64,000 bases of DNA, from NCBI GenBank assembly GCA_964511575.1, contig CAZEFM010000005.1:1-64000 (forward strand), in the 5' to 3' direction. The notes under the pieces are model-generated. The model was not told where the DNA came from, searched no databases, and saw only the letters and a program-made list of their open reading frames with translations. Of the stretch, positions 32,975 through 41,800 are shown piece after piece. A program made the position numbers and the translations under genes. This DNA is from CALKHT01 sp964511575 (GTDB lineage: Bacteria > Planctomycetota > Phycisphaerae > Phycisphaerales > Phycisphaeraceae). Positions within the stretch are counted from its first letter, which is position 1, and each line of letters starts with the position of its first letter.

Positions 32975-34573
32975 ATGAGCGAACCAACCCACATCCGGAT
33001 CTTCGACACCACGTTGCGCGACGGCGAGCAATCGCCCGGAGCAAGCCTGAACCGATCGGAGAAGCTGGAGATCGCGCGGCAACTCGAAGCGATGGGGGTG
33101 GATGTCATCGAAGCGGGGTTCCCCATCACGTCGACGGGTGACTTTGAAGCGGTGCGCGCGATCGCAGGGGAGCTGAGTCAGGCGACGGTGGCGGGGTTGG
33201 CACGCTGTGTACCGCGTGACATCGATCGTGCCGGTGAAGCGGTGAAGGATGCCGCCCATCCGCGGATCCACGTCTTCTGTGCGACGAGCAAGATCCATCG
33301 TGAGCACAAGCTCAAGAAGGCGATCGATGAAATCATTCGTTTGTCGGTGCAGTCGGTGGAGCAGGCGCGCCAGTACACCGATGACGTGGAGTTTTCGCCG
33401 GAGGACGGCTCGCGCACGGAACTGGATGTGCTCGTGGAGATCACGCAGGCCGTTGTCGAGGCGGGCGCCACGACGGTGAACATTCCCGACACGGTGGGTT
33501 ACGCCATGCCCGAGGAGTACGGCAACATCTTCCGTTACGTGCGGGAGAAGCTGCCCATGCTCGATGAGCGGAATATCTACCTCAGCGCACACTGCCACAA
33601 CGACCTGGGGCTCGCCGTCGCGAACTCGCTGGCGGCGGTACAGAACGGCTGCCGTCAGGTCGAGTGCACCATCAACGGCATCGGTGAACGCGCGGGCAAC
33701 GCGGCGCTCGAGGAAATCATCATGGCGCTGCGCACCCGGCAGGACTACTTCAACCGCTTCATCACGAAGGTGAACACCCGGAAGATCTACCCGATTTCGC
33801 GCACCGTTTCGATGATGACGGGTTTGTTTGTGCAGCGAAACAAGGCGATCGTCGGCGAGAATGCGTTTGCCCATGAATCGGGCATCCATCAGGATGGCAT
33901 GCTCAAGCATCGCGATACCTATGAGATCATGAACCCCTCGGAGATCGGCATCCCCGAGAGCAAGCTGGTGCTGGGCAAGCATTCGGGACGGCACGCGTTT
34001 CGTCAGCGCATTGTGGACATGGGCTACACCATCGACGATGCGGCGCTCGAGAAGGCGTTTGATGCATTCAAGGCGCTGGCGGACAAGAAGAAGGATGTGT
34101 ACGACGAGGACATCGAAGCGATTCTGGATCAACTGCTCGAAGAAGAGCGGCCGATGTGGGAACTGGTGCGGTTTCAGGTGACCAGCGGCACGGGGGTGAT
34201 CGCGATGGCGACAGTGGTGATGCGCGACAGCAGCGGTGTCGAACGCATGGAGGCGGCGACGGGCGACGGGCCGATCGACGCGATCTATTCCGCCATGCAG
34301 CAGGCGACCGGTGTTACCGTGAAGCTCGAGGACTATCAGACGCGTTCGATCACCAGCGGCAAGGATGCGCAGGGTGAGGTGACGGTTGCGGTGCGACACA
34401 ACGATCGACAGGTTCGCGGTCGCGGCTTCTCCACCGACGTTGTCGAAGCGGCCGCCAAGGCGTATCTGTCGGCACTTAACCGCATCCGCAGCACCGAAGC
34501 CCGAAGCGTTCCCGCGACAAGTCCGACGGATGATGAAGCCGCGGCTTCACAGGTAGCAGCCGTGACGCCATGA
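32975..34573 (+). CDS. leuA: 2-isopropylmalate synthase
   Basis: First committed step of leucine synthesis: acetyl-CoA plus 2-oxoisovalerate gives 2-isopropylmalate. 532 residues with a TIM-barrel domain (IRIFDTTLRDGEQSPGASLN, metal-binding LSAHCHNDLGLAVANSLAA, CTINGIGERAGNAALEE) and the C-terminal leucine-binding allosteric domain (about residues 385-505, MWELVRFQVTSGTGV and TGDGPIDAIYSAM). ATG 32975 has AAGGA seven bases upstream; an earlier GTG is rejected because it sits in the leader region. The gene is preceded by the attenuator at 32773-32910 and its stop overlaps the GNAT gene. Confidence 0.95.
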   Translation: MSEPTHIRIFDTTLRDGEQSPGASLNRSEKLEIARQLEAMGVDVIEAGFPITSTGDFEAVRAIAGELSQATVAGLARCVPRDIDRAGEAVKDAAHPRIHVFCATSKIHREHKLKKAIDEIIRLSVQSVEQARQYTDDVEFSPEDGSRTELDVLVEITQAVVEAGATTVNIPDTVGYAMPEEYGNIFRYVREKLPMLDERNIYLSAHCHNDLGLAVANSLAAVQNGCRQVECTINGIGERAGNAALEEIIMALRTRQDYFNRFITKVNTRKIYPISRTVSMMTGLFVQRNKAIVGENAFAHESGIHQDGMLKHRDTYEIMNPSEIGIPESKLVLGKHSGRHAFRQRIVDMGYTIDDAALEKAFDAFKALADKKKDVYDEDIEAILDQLLEEERPMWELVRFQVTSGTGVIAMATVVMRDSSGVERMEAATGDGPIDAIYSAMQQATGVTVKLEDYQTRSITSGKDAQGEVTVAVRHNDRQVRGRGFSTDVVEAAAKAYLSALNRIRSTEARSVPATSPTDDEAAASQVAAVTP

Positions 34574-35151
34574 GCCTGATCATTCCCATCGACGATGAGT
34601 TGACGCTTCGTCTGCTTGAGCCGCAGCATGCGGAGGAGATCTATGCTGTTGCGGATGCGAATCGTGAGCACATCGGGCAATGGATGCCGTGGGTTGCGGT
34701 GACGCGCAGTGCCGCGGACTCCCGTGCTTATGCGGAGCGGGCGCTGCGCGATTTTGCGGAACGTCGGCAAATGCATATGGCCATGGTGTATCGCGGCAGG
34801 ATCGTCGGTGGCACGGGATGGGTCGACTGGAAGGACTACAGCACATCGGGCATGAACGTCACCGGCGCGACAGCGGACATTGGATACTGGGTGGCGGCTG
34901 ATCTGCAGGGCAGAGGCATCGTTACCCGAAGTGTGCGGGCGCTGATCGATCTGGCATTTCGCGAGTATCAGATGCACCGCCTGACTATCCGCGCCGAGCC
35001 GCAGAACAGACGCAGTTGTGCCGTGGCGCTGCGTCTGGGCTTTCGCCACGAAGGCACACTCCGCCATGTCTGTCGCTGGAACGACCGTTGGATCGACCAC
35101 AACCTTTACGCGCTCCTGGCGGAGGAGTGGCGAGGGCGTGGACAATCGTGA
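34570..35151 (+). CDS. GNAT acetyltransferase, RimJ/RimL-like
   Basis: A 193-residue GNAT protein of the RimJ/RimL/YdaF group. Typical features are LRLLEPQHAEEIYAVADANREHIGQWMPW at the N-terminus, ADIGYWVAADLQGRGIVTRSVRALIDLAF with the acetyl-CoA loop (Q/RGxGxxT), and NRRSCAVALRLGFRHEGTLRHVCRW near the end. Such enzymes acetylate N-termini of ribosomal proteins or small amines; the substrate here is unknown. The ATG overlaps the leuA stop (ATGA), so it is the second gene of the attenuated transcript. A strong terminator begins at its stop codon. Confidence 0.88.
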   Translation: MSLIIPIDDELTLRLLEPQHAEEIYAVADANREHIGQWMPWVAVTRSAADSRAYAERALRDFAERRQMHMAMVYRGRIVGGTGWVDWKDYSTSGMNVTGATADIGYWVAADLQGRGIVTRSVRALIDLAFREYQMHRLTIRAEPQNRRSCAVALRLGFRHEGTLRHVCRWNDRWIDHNLYALLAEEWRGRGQS

Positions 35152-35185
35152 CGAAAGCTGCCGATGATCGCACGGCAGCTTTCGT
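35151..35185. terminator. 13-bp hairpin terminator between convergent genes
   Basis: ACGAAAGCTGCCG (35151-35163) and CGGCAGCTTTCGT (35173-35185) pair perfectly, nine-base loop, followed on the plus strand by GTTTGCTTC. It can serve both the leuA-GNAT unit and the convergent Mn-catalase gene. Confidence 0.75.
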
Positions 35186-35218
35186 GTTTGCTTCGTCCGT
35201 GTTGATTGCGGTGTTCGC

Positions 35219-36076
35219 CTATCGGTCGGCGGTGGCGAAAAGGGGTTGTTGGAGGGGGCTGAGCTGGGGTTCGTCGGCCATGGGTTGGGGGTTGGGGTTG
35301 TAGTGGAATTCGCCTTTGCCGTCGGGGGTGCGGCCGTGGGCCCAGCGTCCCTGTTCGCTGGCGGTGCCGTTGGAGCAGTTCATGTATTGGTAGGCGACGT
35401 CCTGCTTCTGGCGGTCTTCGGGGAAGCTGCGGGGGGCGGGGGTGGTTTCCAGACCGTCGCGTGCCAGTTCCTCGATGGCGGCGAGCCATTGGTTCTGGTG
35501 CATGGTGTCGCGGGCGATGAGGAAGCTGAGCATGTCGCGCACGCCATGATCGGTGGTCATCTCGTAGAGACGGCAGACCTGCAGGCGTCCCTGCGATTCG
35601 GCGGTGACGTTGGCGCGGAAGTCGCAAAGGAGATTGCCGCTGCTGATGGTGTAGCGTGCGTTCCAGGGATAACCGACGGAGTCGCTGGGCGTGGCGCCGA
35701 GACCGCTGACGATGGCGTGCTGCGGGTTCATGCCGGCGGAGAGGATGGCATCGCGTGGTGAGCTGCCGCCGAGCGCCGCCGCCACCGGTCCCACGCGCGC
35801 CGCGGCTTCCTGATCCTCGATCGAAGCGCCTTCGAGCAGTTGCGCGATCATGGTGGCGAGCATCTCGACGTGCGCGATTTCTTCGGTGGCGATGTCGAGG
35901 ATCATGTCGCGGTACTTGGCTGGTCCGCGGCAGTTGAAGCCCTGAAACATGTACTGCATCATCACTGTGATTTCGCCCCATTGTCCGCCGAGCACTTCCT
36001 GCAGCTTGCGCGCGTAGAGCGGATCAGGCTTGTCGGGCTTGGCGTTGTATTGCAGTCGCTTGTCGTGGAAGAACAT
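35219..36076 (-). CDS. Manganese catalase
   Basis: A 285-residue non-haem dimanganese catalase, which breaks down hydrogen peroxide. It shows LQEVLGGQWGEITVMMQYMFQGFNCRG, KYRDMILDIATEEIAHVEMLATMI with the Glu/His metal ligands, and the second-half ligands in HGVRDMLSFLIARDTMHQNQWLAAIEEL. Length fits the family. It ends FATADR with a flexible Pro/Gln tail. Upstream lies an SDR gene on the same strand; the pairing of Mn-catalase with such stress SDRs is common. The frame starts MFFHDKRLQYNAKPDKPDP, which is the usual N-terminus. AGGAGTGACC stands before the ATG. Confidence 0.94.
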   Translation of the reverse strand: MFFHDKRLQYNAKPDKPDPLYARKLQEVLGGQWGEITVMMQYMFQGFNCRGPAKYRDMILDIATEEIAHVEMLATMIAQLLEGASIEDQEAAARVGPVAAALGGSSPRDAILSAGMNPQHAIVSGLGATPSDSVGYPWNARYTISSGNLLCDFRANVTAESQGRLQVCRLYEMTTDHGVRDMLSFLIARDTMHQNQWLAAIEELARDGLETTPAPRSFPEDRQKQDVAYQYMNCSNGTASEQGRWAHGRTPDGKGEFHYNPNPQPMADEPQLSPLQQPLFATADR

Positions 36077-36178
36077 CGTTGGTCACTCCTTTGGAGCGTG
36101 TGGTGTTGTGGTTGGCATGTTCAACGGCGCGGGAGGATGGTCCCCCGTGTTTCTGTTGGTCGCACAAGGCGGGCCATG

Positions 36179-37078
36179 TCAGGCGGCGCCACCGGTTTCG
36201 TCGAGGATGGCACCGGTGATGAAGCTGGAGTCGGCGTCTGAGGCGAGGAAGACGTACATCGGCGCCACTTCCTCCGGTTGAGCGGGACGGTTGTACGCAC
36301 CGCTTTCACCGAAGTGGCTGACTTCCTCGGCGCTCATGCCCTCATCCGCGGGATTGAGCGGTGTCCAGATCGAACCGAGCGCAACGGCGTTCACACGGAT
36401 GCCCTTTTCGGCGAGCATTCTGGACAGGCACTTGGTGAACGCGTTGATCGCGCCTTTGGTTGCACCATAATCCACCAGTTCGGCGGATCCTTTGAGACTC
36501 ACGACGGAACTGGAGGCGATGATCGCGTCGCCTGCCTTCATGTGGGGCACGGCTGCCTGCGCGAGATAGAAGTACGCGCCGATGTTGACGGCGAAGGTTC
36601 GCTGCCATTCCTCATCGGTGATTTGGTCGAGCGATTCCTTGCGGTTCTGATGAGCGGCGTTGCTGACGAGGATGTTGAGTTGGCCGAAGGCGTGCACGGT
36701 GTGCTCGACGACCTGCCGACAGAAGGTGGGGTCAGCGAGGTCCCCCGCGATGGCGTGACATCGTCGGCCTTCGGCTTCGATGGCCTGGCGCGTTTCCTGG
36801 GCGTCGACTTCTTCTTGGGGCAGGTAGGTGAACGCGACGTCCGCGCCTTCCCGGGCGTAAAGCACGCAGATGGCTCGGCCGACACCGGAGTCGCCGCCGG
36901 TCACCAGTGCCGCCTTGCCCTGCAGCTTGCCCGCCGCCTTGTAATTCGAAGCCATGTACCGTGGGCGTGGCGACAGCTCCGCTTCGATTCCCGGAGAGGG
37001 TTGCGACTGCTCGGGAAAGGGCGGACGGGGCTCGTTGGCGATCTGCGGCGGGTCGGTCTGTTTGTGCGGCTTGATCAT
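36179..37078 (-). CDS. Short-chain dehydrogenase/reductase (YhdG/general-stress type)
   Basis: A 299-residue SDR. A Pro-rich N-terminal extension (residues 1-45) precedes KAALVTGGDSGVGRAICVLYAREGADV (NAD(P)-binding), LVSNAAHQ, the active-site set Ser-Tyr-Lys in SSSVVSLKGSAELVDYGATKGA, and RVNAVALGSIWTPLNPA. The N-terminal extension and the sequence TGGDSGVGRA are typical of the YhdF/YghA/DhrS-like general-stress SDRs. Substrate unknown. ATG 37078 is the start that gives this usual extension; a larger upstream frame is not homologous. Neighbour to the Mn-catalase on the same strand, 102 bases apart. Confidence 0.92.
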   Translation of the reverse strand: MIKPHKQTDPPQIANEPRPPFPEQSQPSPGIEAELSPRPRYMASNYKAAGKLQGKAALVTGGDSGVGRAICVLYAREGADVAFTYLPQEEVDAQETRQAIEAEGRRCHAIAGDLADPTFCRQVVEHTVHAFGQLNILVSNAAHQNRKESLDQITDEEWQRTFAVNIGAYFYLAQAAVPHMKAGDAIIASSSVVSLKGSAELVDYGATKGAINAFTKCLSRMLAEKGIRVNAVALGSIWTPLNPADEGMSAEEVSHFGESGAYNRPAQPEEVAPMYVFLASDADSSFITGAILDETGGAA

Positions 37079-37353
37079 GAGGCGGGCTCCCGTGTGGCTG
37101 CGGTTGTCGCATGGAGGTCGACAGGTATGTGGTAACACACGCGGGGTGCTGCGCCGTTCGGCGAGACACTGGGATTGACGTGGGGCAATCTTGGACGAAT
37201 GCGGAAGAGCAGAAAAAGAGCGGCGGGAGGCCGAGAACATGCTGCATGGGAATGCTAGAATCAACCGATAAGGTGTAAGGCGGGCGACCCGATTCCCGCA
37301 CATCGTGTGCGGCCGGTCACCGCCGTCGTACCGGTTATGGAGGACCCTGACGC

Positions 37354-38754
37354 TTGAACGCGCCCACACCGGTTCCCAACGACGATCACAAGCATTTCGT
37401 GCTGGATACCAACGTGCTGCTGCATAATCCCGCAGCGCTTTACATGTTTGATGACAACGAGGTGGTCATTCCATTCGTTGTGCTGGAGGAACTCGACAAG
37501 TTCAAGAAGCAGAACGACGATGTCGGCCGCAACGCCCGCGAGGTGATTCGTCATTTGGATCAACTGCGCGCCAAGGGACACCTGGCGGAGGGCGTGACGT
37601 GGAACGGCCACGGCGGGCGGATTCGCGTCGCGTTCTCGGCGGATGAGCGACATCCCTGGTTGGATGCCGATCGGCCGGACAACCACATCATCAATGTGGC
37701 GTGGACGCTTTCCAAATCGGGTGTGAAGACTGTCTTCATCACGAAGGACATCAACGCCCGACTCAAGAGCGATGCGCTGGGAATTCAGACGGAAGATTTC
37801 GAAGCGCAGAAGGTCGATGCCGATCGTCTGTACAGTGGCAACGTCTCGATCACGCTGCCGGGCGAGTTCATCGATGCGCTTTACGATGAGAAGCAGCTCG
37901 AAGTCGCGCGCATCCGTGAGTTTCTGGTGCAGAAGACAGCGGATGGCCAGACGCATGCAGTCGACCTTTTCGCCAATCAGTATGTGCAGTTGCGTGATGC
38001 GATGGATGAATCGCACACGGGGTTGGCGCGACGGCTGGCGGACACGGACCATCTGATCCCCATCCATGCGCCGCGCAAACCGGTGTTCGGCATCATGGCG
38101 CGCAACGTGCAGCAGATCATGGCGCTGGACCTGTTGCTCGATGACGAGGTGAAGCTGGTCACGCTGCTGGGGACGGCGGGAACGGGTAAGACGCTCGTTG
38201 CCATCGCGGCGGGCATGAGCAAGACGGTCAACGAGGGGCGGTATGACAAGTTGCTGGTGGCGCGGCCGATCATGCCGATGGGACGCGATATCGGTTACCT
38301 GCCCGGTTCGAAGGACGAGAAGCTCGAGGCGTGGATGCAGCCGATCTTCGACAATCTGAGTTACCTGATGTCGACGCGCGCTGCCGGACCCCAGCATGCC
38401 GAGAGCAAGACGCCGGAGCATCGCATCAAGACGCTGATGGATGCGGGGCAACTGGTGCTGGAGCCGCTCACCTATATTCGCGGCCGATCCATCCCGAACC
38501 AGTTCATGATCGTCGATGAGGCGCAGAACCTCACGCCTCACGAGGTGAAGACGATCGTGTCGCGTGTGGGGGATGGGACGAAGATCGTCCTGACGGGCGA
38601 CGTGGCGCAGATCGACAACCCCTATCTGGACAGTTCGTCCAACGGCCTGTCGTACATGGTCGAGCGCATGAAAGGCGAGTCGATTGTCGGCCACGTGACG
38701 CTTGCCAAGAGCGAGCGCAGCGCTCTGGCATCGCTCGCGGCGGCGAAGCTGTAA
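37354..38754 (+). CDS. PIN-PhoH fusion protein (PhoH2 type)
   Basis: A 466-residue protein with an N-terminal PIN ribonuclease-like domain (KHFVLDTNVLLHNPAAL, PFVVLEELDKFKK, DNHIINVAWTL, VFITKDINARLKSDALGI; about residues 13-150) and a C-terminal PhoH ATPase domain (about 235-466). Walker A is GTAGTGKT at 273-280, Walker B FMIVDEAQNLTP, and the arginine-rich VARPIMPMGRDIGYLPGS follows. Such PhoH2 proteins are RNA-unwinding/degrading enzymes. It starts with TTG at 37354, with GGAGG (37339-37343) ten bases upstream; no ATG lies nearby in frame. The gene is divergent from the SDR at 37078; the 275 bases between them hold both promoters. Confidence 0.92.
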   Translation: MNAPTPVPNDDHKHFVLDTNVLLHNPAALYMFDDNEVVIPFVVLEELDKFKKQNDDVGRNAREVIRHLDQLRAKGHLAEGVTWNGHGGRIRVAFSADERHPWLDADRPDNHIINVAWTLSKSGVKTVFITKDINARLKSDALGIQTEDFEAQKVDADRLYSGNVSITLPGEFIDALYDEKQLEVARIREFLVQKTADGQTHAVDLFANQYVQLRDAMDESHTGLARRLADTDHLIPIHAPRKPVFGIMARNVQQIMALDLLLDDEVKLVTLLGTAGTGKTLVAIAAGMSKTVNEGRYDKLLVARPIMPMGRDIGYLPGSKDEKLEAWMQPIFDNLSYLMSTRAAGPQHAESKTPEHRIKTLMDAGQLVLEPLTYIRGRSIPNQFMIVDEAQNLTPHEVKTIVSRVGDGTKIVLTGDVAQIDNPYLDSSSNGLSYMVERMKGESIVGHVTLAKSERSALASLAAAKL

Positions 38755-38857
38755 GTGCGAATTGGAGGGATTGCCCCCATTGCGGCCGCCCTCGGGGGAA
38801 ACCCGAGTTATCGCTGTCGGGTCGGGCGCGTGGCTGGGGCGGCGATAGAATACGGGT

Positions 38858-41800
38858 ATGAATATCGAGGGTGGTGCAGACAAGGCGAATGCAAAGCAGG
38901 CGGTCAACACCCGGCGGCGCGGCAGGCGTTTGCTGTGGGGCATTGGCATCGCGCTGGGGGTGCTGCTGCTGATTGTTCTTCTGATCCCGACCCTGCTGAG
39001 CACGGGGCCGGCAACGCGGTATATCAGTTCCGTTGTAAGCGATGCGATTCCGGGTAGTGTCGAGATGGGCGACCTGTCGCTCGGGTGGTTCGGCGGGCAG
39101 CGTGTTGCACGGCTGCAACTCAACGACCCGGAGGGGAAGCCCGTGGGGGTGGTCGATGAGATCGACATGCCCGATGCGTCCCTGTGGCGCCTTCTGCGAG
39201 GCGATCTGAACCTGGGCGCGGTGACGATCGTCAACGATTACATCGACATTGTGGAGTACTCCGACCGCACGACCAACCTGTCGCGTGCGTTGGGGTTGGA
39301 GCCGGTTGAAGACGATGATGAGGCGGCTCCCTCCCGCACGCCCGAGGAGCGACAGGAGCAGCGTGCGGATCTGCGCATGCGGCTGTCGATCAGCGGTGGG
39401 CGGATCACTTACACGCCACACGATGGCGATCCGGTGGAGGTCACCGATTTTGCGTTGGATCTCAATGCGCCGTCGATTGAGGCGATCGATGGTGAGCTGC
39501 GTGCGACGGTGACGCAGGCGGGGCAGAAGGGGCAGTTGCAGGCGACGGGGCAGGTACGCAACCTGTTTGATGCGAGCGGGGCGCCGACGCCGCGACAGGC
39601 GACGATGCGCATCGATGCGGATTTGACGGATGTGCCGGTGCTGCCGTTGGATCGGCTGTTGAACCTGCGCGGGCGGCTGGTGGCGGTGACGGGAACGATG
39701 GAGTCGGGGCAGGTGCGCATTTCCGGGCCGCTGCTGAACCCGGACATCATGCAGATGGTGGCGCGGGGGGATCGGTTCACGATGGATGTTGATTTGCGTG
39801 GCACGGAGGCGTCGGTCCGTGCGGAGCGTGACTCGGTGGTGCGGTTTACGGTCACGCCGGATGCATGGCCTGTGCTGGTGGAGGATCACGCGACACTGGC
39901 GGAGAGCAAGCTGCTTCAGCCGTTCGATGTGACGGTGGTGCTGCAGAATCTGGAGCTGCCGCGTGAGATGGGGCAGATCGATTTGCCCGAAGGGTCGATG
40001 GCGGCGGAGGTGACGGTGACGGATGTGGTCATCGCGACCGGCAACGAGCGCATCGGCACGCTGGCGCTGCGCGGCGCGAACATGACCGTGCGGTCGGCGG
40101 CGATCGGTGAGTCGATCAACGCGGTGGTTCACGCCATTGCCGAGCAGGATGGCAACCAGGGGCAGGTGGAACTGGTGGCGAACCTCAACAACCTGTTGCT
40201 GGCGGATCAGTCGTTCAATGCGGATGGATACAGCGCGACGGTCGACGGGAACATCAGCGATCTTCCGATGGCGGTGCTGGATGAGCTGGCGGCCATGCAG
40301 GGGTCGCTGGTTGCGATGCTGGGGCCGAAGCTGCAGGCGACGATGCGTGCGGAGTTACGGCCGGTGGTTGATGGTGAAGGGGTGGCGGGGCCCATCGAAT
40401 TGACGGCACGGGCGGACAATTTGTCGCTTCGGTTTGTGGGCACGCAGCAGCCTGAGCAGTTCACGCTCAGTGAGCCGGCCGAGCTGGCGATGACGCTGCA
40501 ACCCGGCGTGCTCGATGAGTTGAAGCGGGCGTTTCCGGCGGTTGCGGATGCGTTGATGGAGTTGAACGTGACCGAGCCGGGGCGTGTGGCGGTGCGATTG
40601 ACACATCTGCGTGTGCCGTGGCATGAGGGCGCGGATGATTCGTTTGACGTGGGTACGGTGGAGGCGGCCGCAACGGCAACGGTGGAGAATCTGCGGCTGA
40701 CGGGTGACTCCCGGTTAGATGGGTTGGAGGTGAGCACGCTGGAACTACAGGTGCCGCAGACGCGATTAGGTGAGCCGATTCGCTTTGAGAGTCAGGGGCA
40801 GTGGCGTGTGAACGGGGTGCCTTCGACGCTGCAGCTTGCCGGCACGGTGACGGGGGCGCTCGAAGGTGCGATGCAGCTTGCCTTGGAAGGGACGGTGGAA
40901 GGCCTGCCGGTGGCGTTGATCGATGGCTTTGCCGATCAGGGCGGGCAGTTGATCACGTTGCTGGGGGATCGCATTGCGACGACCCGGTTTGAGGTGACCA
41001 GTGACGGGCCGGAGCGTTACGCGTTCACAGCGGGGGTGATGTCTTCGCAGTTCAATGCGAATGTGTCGGGTGCGTATGCATCGACGGGGCTGTCGCTTGC
41101 GGAAGGTTCCCAGGCGCAGTTCACGTTGTCGCCCGAGGCATTCGCGGCCCTGCAGCAGACGGACGGTGAAGGAGGCGATGCCACCAACGAGCAGACGGTG
41201 CAGTTGCGTGAGCCTTTGACACTGAACCTTGCCGTGCAACAGTTGCAACTCGCCTGGCGCGAGGGTGACGAGGAAGGCGATGCGGGTGCGGCACGTGCGA
41301 TCGATCCCGCCAACACGCACATTGCGTTGCGATTGAGCAGTGCCGGTGCGGCGTTCACCACCGGTACGTTCGACGAGACGTTTGAGTTGCGCAACATCAA
41401 CGTGGCGCTTGCGGCTGCCGATCTGCGCGAGGCGCTGACGATCAACGCCAACGCTGACCTCGGGATGACGCAGGTGGTGGGCGATGCGGGCGATCAACGC
41501 CCCGACGCGGTGGCAGAGGCGCAGCCGATGCGTGGGCGTCTGACATCGCAGACGACGTTGAGCGACCTGATCGACGACGCGGGGCAGATGCGGCCGCTTG
41601 CGCAGGTGTCGTACGAAACGCAGACGCAGATTCGCTCGTTGCCGACCGCGATGGTGGATGTGCTGTTGCAGCAGGATGGGCTGCTGCCGGTGGTGCTGGG
41701 CAGCCAACTGGATCAGGTGGATGTGGTGGTGCGGACGGATCCGAACGATCCGGCGGCGATGACGCTTGCCGCTCGGGTGATGTCGCCACGGGTGAATGTG

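Noticed and set aside
32596..32975. Possible riboswitch or T-box instead of an attenuator
   Set aside because: No T-box motif or known aptamer core is visible, whereas the leucine-rich leader and three alternative stems explain the region well.
37261..39234. Long minus-strand frame across the PIN-PhoH gene
   Set aside because: Antisense shadow of a gene with clear PIN and PhoH motifs on the plus strand.
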